Source: Phocoena phocoena
Taxonomy: Eukaryota; Chordata; Mammalia; Artiodactyla; Phocoenidae
Assembly: GCF_963924675.1 (NCBI RefSeq)
Contig: NC_089236.1
Span: 44,796,500 to 44,860,499 of the forward strand
Length of the DNA: 64,000 bases
Direction: 5' to 3'
Positions within the stretch are counted from its first letter, which is position 1; each line of letters opens with the position of its first letter. Positions 50,146 to 63,012 of this stretch are shown piece after piece. The notes below the pieces were generated by a model, which saw only the letters and a program-made list of their open reading frames with translations, was not told where the DNA came from and did no database searches. The position numbers were made by a program, and so were the translations under genes.

Positions 50146-51525
50146 GTGTTCCAGCCGGGAACCGGGAGCCCACGCGATTTTCCTAGGTGTCCGGAAAACT
50201 CTACTGCCATAAAAGATATGCAGAGCAGAGGCTACGGCCTCATGGAAAGTGCTGCACGCCTCCGTTTCTGCAGGGCAAGTCCGGCCTTAACCTACAGGCA
50301 TGTGCTCACACTGAGTGTCCCATTAGCGACACAGCTTTGAAAGATGCTGACTTTCTTCTCGAGCTGAGTGACTTCAGGTACGAGGTCCGCGAAGTATGCA
50401 AAGCAGAGTGTTTTCTCTTGGCAGCTCACACAAGGGCGGCAACCGGTATTTCCTGGGCGCTTCGGACACACCAGAAATCGTGTCCTGAAGCTGTTTGAGG
50501 GCTCTGGAAATAGAGCTCTCCTCAAGGAACGCGCAGTGTGTTGCCCATCACTCGGCACGCACGCAGGGCATCGGAGGGGAAGACCACTGGGCCTCGATGT
50601 TGCTCAGCTGGTCCACCGGGGTCTGGAGATACTCACTGACAATGGAGGAAAATGGATGCAAACCAGAGGGGCCTACGAGTCCTCAGAAGGGTACTTCCCT
50701 GAAAGTAAAGGCGAAGAGCTACTAAGAACTCGTGGAAACAGCTGCATGCCTCCCTTTCTGCCCGGCTACTCAGGGCCTAACCTGGAGGCAAGTTCTCACG
50801 TTGAGTTTCTCTTGACTTCTAGAGCTTGTCAGGCTGACCACTACGGCGTCCATGGAAGCACCTGGTTTAGACCGAGCAAACTCATTTTCTTCCCAGAAGC
50901 ATTCCTACAGGGTTCCCAGGCCTGTCAACAGCAGGGATTTCAGGTAGCTCCAACGCACCGTGAATGCAGCCTTCCAAATTGGAAAGCGAGGATGTTTAAA
51001 TCAGGCCCCCGATTTCATGCGCAAACGCAGCATACATTGCTGTTGTTTCTAACAAGTCAAAAGAGACACATGGCCCCTTGTGTTTGCTTGCCTGAATCAG
51101 CTTCTCGAAGCAGGGGGTTGTGCATCAAGTGGACTGCCTCAACCAAGGAACGCCCTAGCTACTCCTCTGGGGCCTGTGGCTATTCAGAAGCCTGCATTGC
51201 CACCGCAAGAAGCGGACTGAAATTGCAGTAAGAACGCAAGGGGACTTTCTTCTGGAGGCACGGTGACTTCAGGCAGGAGGTCCTAGGTGGAATGCGAGGC
51301 CGAGGGTGCTCTCAGTGCAGGTCAGACTAGGGCAAGGCGTAAGACCTCAAGGCCTGTGAGACGTGCCAAAATTCTGTTCGTGAACGTGTGGGTGTGATGG
51401 GGAAATTAAGCTGCTTCGGTGGAGACTGCTGTGCGTTTCCCTACCCTCGGCGTAGAGAGAGTGGCTCCAAAGGGCTACGGGGCTGGATGTTGCTTAGGAG
51501 ACCTAAGGGGTCCTGGGATTAGTCT
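50146..51525 (+). repeat. Satellite unit U37, class A
   Basis: Similar to U4 without its rare variants. Private change: gggaaccggg near 50160. It is followed directly by another A unit, so the A-B alternation is lost here. Confidence 0.95.
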
Positions 51526-52904
51526 GTGTTCCAGCCGGGAACAGGGAGCCCACGCGATTTTCCTAGGTGTCCGGAAATCTCTACTGCCATAAAAGATATG
51601 CAGAGCAGAGGCTACGGCCTCATGGAAAGTGCTGCACGCCTCCGTTTCTGCAGGGCAAGTCCGGCCTTAACCTACAGGCTTGTGCTCACACTGAGTGTCC
51701 CATTAGCGACACAGCTTTGAAAGATGCTGACTTTCTTCTCGAGCTGAGTGACTTCAGGTACGAGGTCCGCGAAGTATGCAAAGCAGAGTGTTTTCTCTTG
51801 GCAGCTCACACAAGGGCGGCACCGGTATTTCCTGGGCGCTTCGGACACACCAGAAATCGTGTCCTGAAGCTGTTTGAGGGCTCTGGAAATAGAGCTCTCC
51901 TCAAGGAACGCGCAGTGTGTTGCCCATCACTCGGCACGCACGCAGGGCATCGGAGGGGAAGACCACTGGGACTCGATGTTGCTCAGCTGGTCCACCGGGG
52001 TCTGGAGATACTCACTGACAATGGAGGAAAATGGATGCAAACCAGAGGGGCCTACGAGTCCTCAGAAGGGTACTTCCCTGAAAGTAAAGGCGAAGAGCTA
52101 CTAAGAACTCGTGGAAACAGCTGCATGCCTCCCTTTCTGCCCGGCTACTCAGGACCTAACCTGGAGGCAAGTTCTCACGTTGAGTTTCTCTTGACTTCTA
52201 GAGCTTGTCAGGCTGACCACCACGGCGGCCATGGAAGCACCTGGTTTAGACCGAGCAAACTCATTTTCTTCCCAGAAGCATTCCTACAGGGTTCCCAGGC
52301 CTGTCAACAGCAGGGATTTCAGGTAGTTTCAAGGCACCATGAATGCAGCCTTCCAAATTGGAAAGCGAGGATGTTTAAATCAGGCCCCCGATTTCATGCG
52401 CAAACGCAGCATACATTGCTGTTGTTTCTAACAAGTCAAAAGAGACACATGGCCCCTTGTGTTTGCTTGCCTGAATCAGCTTCTCGAAGCAGGGGGTTGT
52501 GCATCAAGTGGACTGCCTAAACCAAGGAACGCCCTAGCTACTCCTCTGGGGCCTGTGGCTATTCAGAAGCCTGCATTGCCACAGCAAGAAGCGGACTGAA
52601 ATTGCAGTAAGAACGCAAGGGGACTTTCTTCTGGAGGCACGGTGACTTCAGGCAGGAGGTCCTAGATGGAATGCGTGGTCGAGTGTCCTCTCAGTGCAGC
52701 TCAGACTATGGCAAGGAGTAAGACCTCAAGGCCTGTGAGACGTGCCAAAATTCTGTTCGTGAACGTGTGGGTATGATGGGGAAATTAAGCTGCTTCGGTG
52801 GAGACTGCTGTGCGTTTCACTACCCTCGGCGTAGAGAGAGTGGCTCCAAAGGGCTACGGGGCTGGATATTGCTTAGGAGACCTAAGGGGTCCTGGGGTTA
52901 GTCT
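51526..52904 (+). repeat. Satellite unit U38, class A, 1379 bp with 1-bp deletion
   Basis: Lacks one a of gcggcaaccgg at 51820/51821. This joins two reading frames into a 317-codon frame at 51567-52520, an accidental frame fusion. Private changes include ggaaatctct near 51577, caggcttgtg near 51677 and gcaccatgaa near 52333. Beta segment from 52666. Confidence 0.95.
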
Positions 52905-54284
52905 GTGTTCCAGCCGGGAACAGGGAGCTCACGCGATTTTCCTAGGTGTCCGGAAAACTCTACTGCCATAAAAGATATGCAGAGCAGAGGCTATGGCCTC
53001 ATGGAAAGTGCTGCACGCCTCCGTTTCTGCAGGGCAAGTCCGGCCTTAACCTACAGGCATGTGCTCACACTGAGTGTCCCGTTAGCGACACAGCTTTGAA
53101 AGATGCTGACTTTCTTCCCGAGCTGAGTGACTTCAGGTACGAGGTCCGCGAAGTATGCAAAGCAGAGTGTTTTCTCTTGGCAGCTCACACAAGGGCGGCA
53201 ACCGGTATTTCCTGGGCGCTTCGGACACACCAGAAATCGTGTCCTGAAGCTGTTTGAGGGCTCTGGAAATAGAGCTCTCCTCAAGGCACGCGCAGTGTGT
53301 TGCTCATCACTCGGCACGCACGGAGGGCATCGGAGGGGAAGACCACTGGGCCTCGATGTTGCTCAGCTGGTCCACCGGGGTCTGGAGATACTCACTGACA
53401 ATGGAGGAAAATGGATGCAAACCAGAGGGGCCTACGAGTCCTCAGAAGGGTACTTCCCTGAAAGTAAAGGCGAAGAGCTACTAAGAACTCGTGGAAACAG
53501 CTGCATGCCTCCCTTTCTGCCCGGCTACTCAGGGCCTAACCTGGAGGCAAGTTCTCACGTTGAGTTTCTCTTGACTTCTAGAGCTTGTCAGGCTGACCAC
53601 TACGGCGTCCATGGAAGCACCTGGTTTAGACCGAGCAAACTCATTTTCTTCCCAGAAGCATTCCTACAGGGTTCCCAGGCCTGTCAACAGCAGGGATTTC
53701 AGGTAGCTCCAACGCACCGTGAATGCAGCCTTCCAAATTGGAAAGCGAGGATGTTTAAATCAGGCCCCCGATTTCATGCGCAAACGCAGCATACATTGCT
53801 GTTGTTTCTAACAAGTCAAAAGAGACACATGGCCCCTTGTGTTTGCTTGCCTGAATCAGCTTCTCGAAGCAGGGGGTTGTGCATCAAGTGGACTGCCTCA
53901 ACCAAGGAACGCCCTAGCTACTCCTCTGGGGCCTGTGGCTATTCAAAAGCCTGCATTGCCACCGCAAGAAGCGGACTGAAATTGCAGTAAGAACGCAAGG
54001 GGACTTTCTTCTGGAGGCACGGTGACTTCAGGCAGGAGGTCCTAGGTGGAATGCGAGGCCGAGGGTGCTCTCAGTGCAGGTCAGACTAGGGCAAGGCGTA
54101 AGACCTCAAGGCCTGTGAGACGTGCCAAAATTCTGTTCGTGAACGTGTGGGTGTGATGGGGAAATTAAGCTGCTTCGGTGGAGACTGCTGTGCGTTTCCC
54201 TACCCTCGGCGTAGAGAGAGTGGCTCCAAAGGGCTACGGGGCTGGATGTTGCTTAGGAGACCTAAGGGGTCCTGGGATTAGTCT
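52905..54284 (+). repeat. Satellite unit U39, B-left / A-right mosaic
   Basis: Class B to cacggaggg near 53323 and class A from cactacggcgtcc near 53598 onward. It has caaggcacgcg near 53283 (also U42 and U45). Private changes are gggagctcacg near 52923, ttcttcccgag near 53112 (removing the usual ctcgag) and attcaaaagcc near 53941. Confidence 0.95.
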
Positions 54285-54749
54285 GTGTTCCAGCCGGGAA
54301 CAGGGAGCCCACGCGATTTTCCTAGGTGTCCGGAAAACTCTACTGCCATAAAAGATATGCAGAGCAGAGGCTACGGCCTCATGGAAAGTGCTGCACGCCT
54401 CCGTTTCTTCAGGGCAAGTCCGGCCTTAACCTACAGGCATGTGCTCACACTGAGTGTCCCATTAGCGACACAGCTTTGAAAGATGCTGACTTTCTTCTCG
54501 AGCTGAGTGACTTCAGGTACGAGGTCCGCGAAGTATGCAAAGCAGAGTGTTTTCTCTTGGCAGCTCACACAAGGGCGGCAACCGGTATTTCCTTGGCGCT
54601 TCGGACACACCAGAAATCGTGTCCTGAAGCTGTTTGAGGGCTCTGGAAATAGAGCTCTCCTCAAGGAACGCGCAGTGTGTTGCCCATCACTCGGCACGCA
54701 CGCAGGGCATCGGAGGGGAAGACCACTGGGCCTCGATGTTGCTCAGCTG
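54285..54749 (+). repeat. Satellite unit U40, truncated to 465 bp
   Basis: Normal unit sequence up to gctcagctg, where it stops and a new unit resumes at its 18th base. Private changes are gtttcttcagg near 54404 and ttccttggcgc near 54590. Confidence 0.95.
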
Positions 54750-54760
54750 AGGGAGCCCAC
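54740..54760 (+). other. Blunt deletion junction inside the array
   Basis: gctcagctg (unit base 465) joins agggagccc (unit base 18) between 54749 and 54750, removing 932 bp relative to a regular array. The base after the left side would be g and the base before the right side would be c, so there is no microhomology at the join. Confidence 0.9.
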
Positions 54761-56112
54761 GCGATTTTCCTAGGTGTCCGGAAAACTCTACTGCCATAAA
54801 AGATATGCAGAGCAGAGGCTACGGCCTCATGGAAAGTGCTGCACGCCTCCGTTTCTGCAGGGCAAGTCCGGCCTTAACCTACAGGCATGTGCTCACACTG
54901 AGTGTCCCATTAGCGACACAGCTTTGAAAGATGCTGACTTTCCTCTCGAGCTGAGTGACTTCAGGTACGAGGTCCGCGAAGTATGCAAAGCAGAGTGTTT
55001 TCTCTTGGCAGCTCACACAAGGGAGGCAACCGGTATTTCCTGGGCGCTTCGGACACACCAGAAATCGTGTCCTGAAGCTGTTTGAGGGCTCTGGAAATAG
55101 AGCTCTCCTCAAGGAACGCGCAGTGTGTTGCCCATCACTCGGCACGCACGCAGGGCATCGGAGGGGAAGACCACTGGGACTCGATGTTGCTCAGCTGGTC
55201 CACCGGGGTCTGGAGATACTCACTGACAATGGAGGAAAATGGATGCAAACCAGAGGGGCCTACGAGTCCTCAGAAGGGTACTTCCCTGAAAGTAAAGGCG
55301 AAGAGCTACTAAGAACTCGTGGAAACAGCTGCATGCCTCCCTTTCTGCCCGGCTACTCAGGACCTAACCTGGAGGCAAGTTCTCACGTTGAGTTTCTCTT
55401 GACTTCTAGAGCTTGTCAGGCTGACCACTACGGCGTCCATGGAAGCACCTGGTTTAGACCGAGCAAACTCATTTTCTTCCCAGAAGCATTCCTACAGGGT
55501 TCCCAGGCCTGTCAACAGCAGGGATTTCAGGTAGCTTCAAGGCACCGTGAATGCAGCCTTCCAAATTGGAAAGCGAGGATGTTTAAATCAGGCCCCCGAT
55601 TTCATGCGCAAACGCAGCATACATTGCTGTTGTTTCTAACAAGTCAAAAGAGACACATGGCCCCTTGTGTTTGCTTGCCTGAATCAGCTTCTCGAAGCAG
55701 GGGGTTGTGCATCAAGTGGACTGCCTAAACCAAGGAACGCCCTAGCTACTCCTCTGGGGCCTGTGGCTATTCAGAAGCCTGCATTGCCACCGCAAGAAGC
55801 GGACTGAAATTGCAGTAAGAACGCAAGGGGACTTTCTTCTGGAGGCACGGTGACTTCAGGCAGGAGGTCCTAGATGGAATGCGTGGTCGAGTGTCCTCTC
55901 AGTGCAGCTCAGACTATGGCAAGGAGTAAGACCTCAAGGCCTGTGAGACGTGCCAAAATTCTGTTCGTGAACGTGTGGGTATGATGGGGAAATTAAGCTG
56001 CTTCGGTGGAGACTGCTGTGCGTTTCACTACCCTCGGCGTAGAGAGAGTGGCTCCAAAGGGCTACGGGGCTGGATATTGCTTAGGAGACCTAAGGGGTCC
56101 TGGGGTTAGTCT
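54750..56112 (+). repeat. Satellite unit U41, class A, lacking its first 17 bp
   Basis: Starts at agggagccc directly after the break. Private changes ttcctctcgag near 54942 and agggaggcaac near 55020 lie left of the point where identity with U44 begins. gcctaaacc is present, with a beta segment from 55873. Confidence 0.95.
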
Positions 56113-57492
56113 GTGTTCCAGCCGGGAACAGGGAGCCCACGCGATTTTCCTAGGTGTCCGGAAAACTCTACTGCCATCAAAGATATGCAGAGCAGAGGCT
56201 ACGGCCTCATGGAAAGTGCTGCACGCCTCCGTTTCTGCAGGGCAAGTCCGGCCTTAACCTACAGGCATGTGCTCACACTGAGTGTCCCGTTAGCGACACA
56301 GCTTTGAAAGATGCTGACTTTCTCCTCGAGCTGAGTGACTTCAGGTACGAGGTCCGCGAAGTATGCAAAGCAGAGTGTTTTCTCTTGGCAGCTCACACAA
56401 GGGCGGCAACCGGTATTTCCTGGGCGCTTCGGACACACCAGAAATCGTGTCCTGAAGCTGTTTGAGGGCTCTGGAAATAGAGCTCTCCTCAAGGCACGCG
56501 CAGTGTGTTGCTCATCACTCGGCACGCACGGAGGGCATCGGAGGGGAAGACCACTGGGCCTCGATGTTGCTCAGCTGGTCCACCGGGGTCTGGAGATACT
56601 CACTGACAATGGAGGAAAATGGATGCAAACCAGAGGGGCCTACGAGTCCTCAGAAGGGTACTTCCCTGAAAGTAAAGGCGAAGAGCTACTAAGAACTCGT
56701 GGAAACAGCTGCATGCCTCCCTTTCTGCCCGGCTACTCAGGGCCTAACCTGGAGGCAAGTTCTCACGTTGAGTTTCTCTTGACTTCTAGAGCTTGTCAGG
56801 CTGACCACCACGGCGGCCATGGAAGCACCTGGTTTAGACCGAGCAAACTCAGTTTCTTCCCAGAAGCATTCCTACAGGGTTCCCAGGCCTGTCAACAGCA
56901 GGGATTTCAGGTAGCTTCATCGCACCGTGAATGCAGACTTCCAAATTGGAAAGCGAGGATGTTTAAATCAGGCCCCCGATTTCATGCGCAAACGCAGCAT
57001 ACATTGCTGTTGTTTCTAACAAGTCAAAAGAGGCACATGGCCCCTTGTGTTTGCTTGCCTGAATCAGCTTCTCGAAGCAGGGGTTTGTGCATCAAGTGGA
57101 CTGCCTCAACCAAGGAACGCCCTAGCTACTCCTCTGGGGCCTGTGGCTATTCAGAAGCCTGCATTGCCACCGCAAGAAGCGGACTGAAATTGCAGTAAGA
57201 ACGCAAGGGGACTTTCTTCTGGAGGCACGGTGACTTCAGGCAGGAGGTCCTAGGTGGAATGCGAGGCCGAGGGTGCTCTCAGTGCAGGTCAGACTAGGGC
57301 AAGGCGTAAGACCTCAAGGCCTGTGAGACGTGCCAAAATTCTGTTCGTGAACGTGTGGGTGTGATGGGGAAATTAAGCTGCTTCGGTGGAGACTGCTGTG
57401 CGTTTCACTACCCTCGGCGTAGAGAGAGTGGCTCCAAAGGGCTACGGGGCTGGATGTTGCTTAGGAGACCTAAGGGGTCCTGGGATTAGTCT
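56113..57492 (+). repeat. Satellite unit U42, class B
   Basis: Has gccatcaaag near 56174 and caaggcacgcg near 56493. The right end mixes an alpha segment with the beta-type cgtttcacta near 57401. U45 carries the same set at 4140 bp. Confidence 0.95.
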
Positions 57493-58872
57493 GTGTTCCA
57501 GCCGGGAACAGGGAGCCCACGCGATTTTCCTACGTGTCCGGAAAACTCTACTGCCATAAAAGATATGCAGAGCAGACGCTACGGCCTCATGGAAAGTGCT
57601 GCACGCCTCCGTTTCTGCAGGGCAAGTCCGGCCTTAACCTACAGGCATGTGCTCACACTGAGTGTCCCATTAGCGACACAGCTTTGAAAGATGCTGACTT
57701 TCTTCTCGAGCTGAATGACTTCAGGTACGAGGTCCGCGAAGTATGCAAAGCAGAGTGTTTTCTCTTGGCAGCTCACACAAGGGCGGGAACCGGTATTTCC
57801 TGGGCGCTTCGGACACACCAGAAATCGTGTCCTGAAGCTGTTTGAGGGCACTGGAAATAGAGCTCTCCTCAAGGAACGCGCAGTGTGTTGCCCATCACTC
57901 GGCACGCACGCAGGGCATCGGAGGGGAAGACCACTGGGACTCGATGTTGCTCAGCTGGTCCACCGGGGTCTGGAGATACTCACTGACAATGGAGGAAAAT
58001 GGATGCAAACCAGAGGGGCCTACGAGTCCTCAGAAGGGTACTTCCCTGAAAGTAAAGGCGAAGAGCTACTAAGAACTCGTGGAAACAGCTGCATGCCTCC
58101 CTTTCTGCCCGGCTACTCAGGGCCTAACCTGGAGGCAAGTTCTCACGTTGAGTTTCTCTTGACTTCTAGAGCTTGTCAGGCTGACCACTACGGCGTCCAT
58201 GGAAGCACCTGGTTTAGACCGAGCAAACTCATTTTCTTCCCAGAAGCATTCCTACAGGGTTCCCAGGCCTGTCAACAGCAGGGATTTCAGGTAGCTCCAA
58301 CGCACCGTGAATGCAGCCTTCCAAATTGGAAAGCGAGGATGTTTAAATCAGGCCCCCGATTTCATGCGCAAACGCAGCATACATTGCTGTTGTTTCTAAC
58401 AAGTCAAAAGAGACACATGGCCCCTTGTGTTTGCTTGCCTGAATCAGCTTCTCGAAGCAGGGGGTTGTGCATCAAGTGGACTGCCTCAACCAAGGAACGC
58501 CCTAGCTACTCCTCTGGGGCCTGTGGCTATTCAGAAGCCTGCATTGCCACCGCAAGAAGCGGACTGAAATTGCAGTAAGAACGCAAGGGGACTTTCTTCT
58601 GGAGGCACGGTGACTTCAGGCAGGAGGTCCTAGGTGGAATGCGAGGCCGAGGGTGCTCTCAGTGCAGGTCAGACTAGGGCAAGGCGTAAGACCTCAAGGC
58701 CTGTGAGACGTGCCAAAATTCTGTTCGTGAACGTGTGGGTGTGATGGGGAAATTAAGCTGCTTCGGTGGAGACTGCTGTCCGTTTCCCTACCCTCGGCGT
58801 AGAGAGAGTGGCTCCAAAGGGCTACGGGGCTGGATGTTGCTTAGGAGACCTAAGGGGTCCTGGGATTAGTCT
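57493..58872 (+). repeat. Satellite unit U43, class A
   Basis: Has gctgaatgac near 57711, gggcgggaacc near 57781 and gggcactgg. The first two are shared only with U46. Confidence 0.95.
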
Positions 58873-60252
58873 GTGTTCCAGCCGGGAACAGGGAGCCCAC
58901 GCGATTTTCCTAGGTGTCCGGAAAACTCTACTGCCATAAAAGATATGCAGAGCAGATGCTACGGCCTCATGGAAAGTGCTGCACGCCTCCGTTTCTGCAG
59001 GGCAAGTCCGGCCTTAACCTACAGGCATGTGCTCACACTGAGTGTCCCATTAGCGACACAGCTTTGAAAGATGCTGACTTTCTTCTCGAGCTGAGTGACT
59101 TCAGGTACGAGGTCCGCGAAGTATGCAAAGCAGAGTGTTTTCTCTTGGCAGCTCACACAAGGGCGGCAACCGGTATTTCCTGGGCGCTTCGGACACACCA
59201 GAAATCGTGTCCTGAAGCTGTTTGAGGGCTCTGGAAATAGAGCTCTCCTCAAGGAACGCGCAGTGTGTTGCCCATCACTCGGCACGCACGCAGGGCATCG
59301 GAGGGGAAGACCACTGGGACTCGATGTTGCTCAGCTGGTCCACCGGGGTCTGGAGATACTCACTGACAATGGAGGAAAATGGATGCAAACCAGAGGGGCC
59401 TACGAGTCCTCAGAAGGGTACTTCCCTGAAAGTAAAGGCGAAGAGCTACTAAGAACTCGTGGAAACAGCTGCATGCCTCCCTTTCTGCCCGGCTACTCAG
59501 GACCTAACCTGGAGGCAAGTTCTCACGTTGAGTTTCTCTTGACTTCTAGAGCTTGTCAGGCTGACCACTACGGCGTCCATGGAAGCACCTGGTTTAGACC
59601 GAGCAAACTCATTTTCTTCCCAGAAGCATTCCTACAGGGTTCCCAGGCCTGTCAACAGCAGGGATTTCAGGTAGCTTCAAGGCACCGTGAATGCAGCCTT
59701 CCAAATTGGAAAGCGAGGATGTTTAAATCAGGCCCCCGATTTCATGCGCAAACGCAGCATACATTGCTGTTGTTTCTAACAAGTCAAAAGAGACACATGG
59801 CCCCTTGTGTTTGCTTGCCTGAATCAGCTTCTCGAAGCAGGGGGTTGTGCATCAAGTGGACTGCCTAAACCAAGGAACGCCCTAGCTACTCCTCTGGGGC
59901 CTGTGGCTATTCAGAAGCCTGCATTGCCACCGCAAGAAGCGGACTGAAATTGCAGTAAGAACGCAAGGGGACTTTCTTCTGGAGGCACGGTGACTTCAGG
60001 CAGGAGGTCCTAGATGGAATGCGTGGTCGAGTGTCCTCTCAGTGCAGCTCAGACTATGGCAAGGAGTAAGACCTCAAGGCCTGTGAGACGTGCCAAAATT
60101 CTGTTCGTGAACGTGTGGGTATGATGGGGAAATTAAGCTGCTTCGGTGGAGACTGCTGTGCGTTTCACTACCCTCGGCGTAGAGAGAGTGGCTCCAAAGG
60201 GCTACGGGGCTGGATATTGCTTAGGAGACCTAAGGGGTCCTGGGGTTAGTCT
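58873..60252 (+). repeat. Satellite unit U44, class A with beta segment
   Basis: Private change: gcagatgct near 58952. After about 59165 it matches U41. Beta segment from 60013. Confidence 0.95.
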
Positions 60253-61632
60253 GTGTTCCAGCCGGGAACAGGGAGCCCACGCGATTTTCCTAGGTGTCCG
60301 GAAAACTCTACTGCCATCAAAGATATGCAGAGCAGAGGCTACGGCCTCATGGAAAGTGCTGCACGCCTCCGTTTCTGCAGGGCAAGTCCGGCCTTAACCT
60401 ACAGGCATGTGCTCACACTGAGTGTCCCGTTAGCGACACAGCTTTGAAAGATGCTGACTTTCTCCTCGAGCTGAGTGACTTCAGGTACGAGGTCCGCGAA
60501 GTATGCAAAGCAGAGTGTTTTCTCTTGGCAGCTCACACAAGGGCGGCAACCGGTATTTCCTGGGCGCTTCGGACACACCAGAAATCGTGTCCTGAAGCTG
60601 TTTGAGGGCTCTGGAAATAGAGCTCTCCTCAAGGCACGCGCAGTGTGTTGCTCATCACTCGGCACGCACGGAGGGCATCGGAGGGGAAGACCACTGGGCC
60701 TCGATGTTGCTCAGCTGGTCCACCGGGGTCTGGAGATACTCACTGACAATGGAGGAAAATGGATGCAAACCAGAGGGGCCTACGAGTCCTCAGAAGGGTA
60801 CTTCCCTGAAAGTAAAGGCGAAGAGCTACTAAGAACTCGTGGAAACAGCTGCATGCCTCCCTTTCTGCCCGGCTACTCAGGGCCTAACCTGGAGGCAAGT
60901 TCTCACGTTGAGTTTCTCTTGACTTCTAGAGCTTGTCAGGCTGACCACCACGGCGGCCATGGAAGCACCTGGTTTAGACCGAGCAAACTCAGTTTCTTCC
61001 CAGAAGCATTCCTACAGGGTTCCCAGGCCTGTCAACAGCAGGGATTTCAGGTAGCTTCATCGCACCGTGAATGCAGACTTCCAAATTGGAAAGCGAGGAT
61101 GTTTAAATCAGGCCCCCGATTTCATGCGCAAACGCAGCATACATTGCTGTTGTTTCTAACAAGTCAAAAGAGGCACATGGCCCCTTGTGTTTGCTTGCCT
61201 GAATCAGCTTCTCGAAGCAGGGGTTTGTGCATCAAGTGGACTGCCTCAACCAAGGAACGCCCTAGCTACTCCTCTGGGGCCTGTGGCTATTCAGAAGCCT
61301 GCATTGCCACCGCAAGAAGCGGACTGAAATTGCAGTAAGAACGCAAGGGGACTTTCTTCTGGAGGCACGGTGACTTCAGGCAGGAGGTCCTAGGTGGAAT
61401 GCGAGGCCGAGGGTGCTCTCAGTGCAGGTCAGACTAGGGCAAGGCGTAAGACCTCAAGGCCTGTGAGACGTGCCAAAATTCTGTTCGTGAACGTGTGGGT
61501 GTGATGGGGAAATTAAGCTGCTTCGGTGGAGACTGCTGTGCGTTTCACTACCCTCGGCGTAGAGAGAGTGGCTCCAAAGGGCTACGGGGCTGGATGTTGC
61601 TTAGGAGACCTAAGGGGTCCTGGGATTAGTCT
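60253..61632 (+). repeat. Satellite unit U45, class B
   Basis: No difference from U42 seen on line-by-line comparison, including gccatcaaag and caaggcacgcg. Confidence 0.95.
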
Positions 61633-63012
61633 GTGTTCCAGCCGGGAACAGGGAGCCCACGCGATTTTCCTACGTGTCCGGAAAACTCTACTGCCATAAA
61701 AGATATGCAGAGCAGACGCTACGGCCTCATGGAAAGTGCTGCACGCCTCCGTTTCTGCAGGGCAAGTCCGGCCTTAACCTACAGGCATGTGCTCACACTG
61801 AGTGTCCCATTAGCGACACAGCTTTGAAAGATGCTGACTTTCTTCTCGAGCTGAATGACTTCAGGTACGAGGTCCGCGAAGTATGCAAAGCAGAGTGTTT
61901 TCTCTTGGCAGCTCACACAAGGGCGGGAACCGGTATTTCCTGGGCGCTTCGGACACACCAGAAATCGTGTCCTGAAGCTGTTTGAGGGCACTGGAAATAG
62001 AGCTCTCCTCAAGGAACGCGCAGTGTGTTGCCCATCACTCGGCACGCACGCAGGGCATCGGAGGGGAAGACCACTGGGACTCGATGTTGCTCAGCTGGTC
62101 CACCGGGGTCTGGAGATACTCACTGACAATGGAGGAAAATGGATGCAAACCAGAGGGGCCTACGAGTCCTCAGAAGGGTACTTCCCTGAAAGTAAAGGCG
62201 AAGAGCTACTAAGAACTCGTGGAAACAGCTGCATGCCTCCCTTTCTGCCCGGCTACTCAGGGCCTAACCTGGAGGCAAGTTCTCACGTTGAGTTTCTCTT
62301 GACTTCTAGAGCTTGTCAGGCTGACCACTACGGCGTCCATGGAAGCACCTGGTTTAGACCGAGCAAACTCATTTTCTTCCCAGAAGCATTCCTACAGGGT
62401 TCCCAGGCCTGTCAACAGCAGGGATTTCAGGTAGCTCCAACGCACCGTGAATGCAGCCTTCCAAATTGGAAAGCGAGGATGTTTAAATCAGGCCCCCGAT
62501 TTCATGCGCAAACGCAGCATACATTGCTGTTGTTTCTAACAAGTCAAAAGAGACACATGGCCCCTTGTGTTTGCTTGCCTGAATCAGCTTCTCGAAGCAG
62601 GGGGTTGTGCATCAAGTGGACTGCCTCAACCAAGGAACGCCCTAGCTACTCCTCTGGGGCCTGTGGCTATTCAGAAGCCTGCATTGCCACCGCAAGAAGC
62701 GGACTGAAATTGCAGTAAGAACGCAAGGGGACTTTCTTCTGGAGGCACGGTGACTTCAGGCAGGAGGTCCTAGGTGGAATGCGAGGCCGAGGGTGCTCTC
62801 AGTGCAGGTCAGACTAGGGCAAGGCGTAAGACCTCAAGGCCTGTGAGACGTGCCAAAATTCTGTTCGTGAACGTGTGGGTGTGATGGGGAAATTAAGCTG
62901 CTTCGGTGGAGACTGCTGTCCGTTTCCCTACCCTCGGCGTAGAGAGAGTGGCTCCAAAGGGCTACGGGGCTGGATGTTGCTTAGGAGACCTAAGGGGTCC
63001 TGGGATTAGTCT
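61633..63012 (+). repeat. Satellite unit U46, class A
   Basis: No difference from U43 seen on line-by-line comparison, including gctgaatgac and gggcgggaacc. Confidence 0.95.

Noticed and set aside
54749..54750. Insertion of a mobile element at the array break
   Set aside because: Both sides are ordinary satellite sequence and nothing foreign lies between them. A 932-bp deletion by unequal joining explains it fully.
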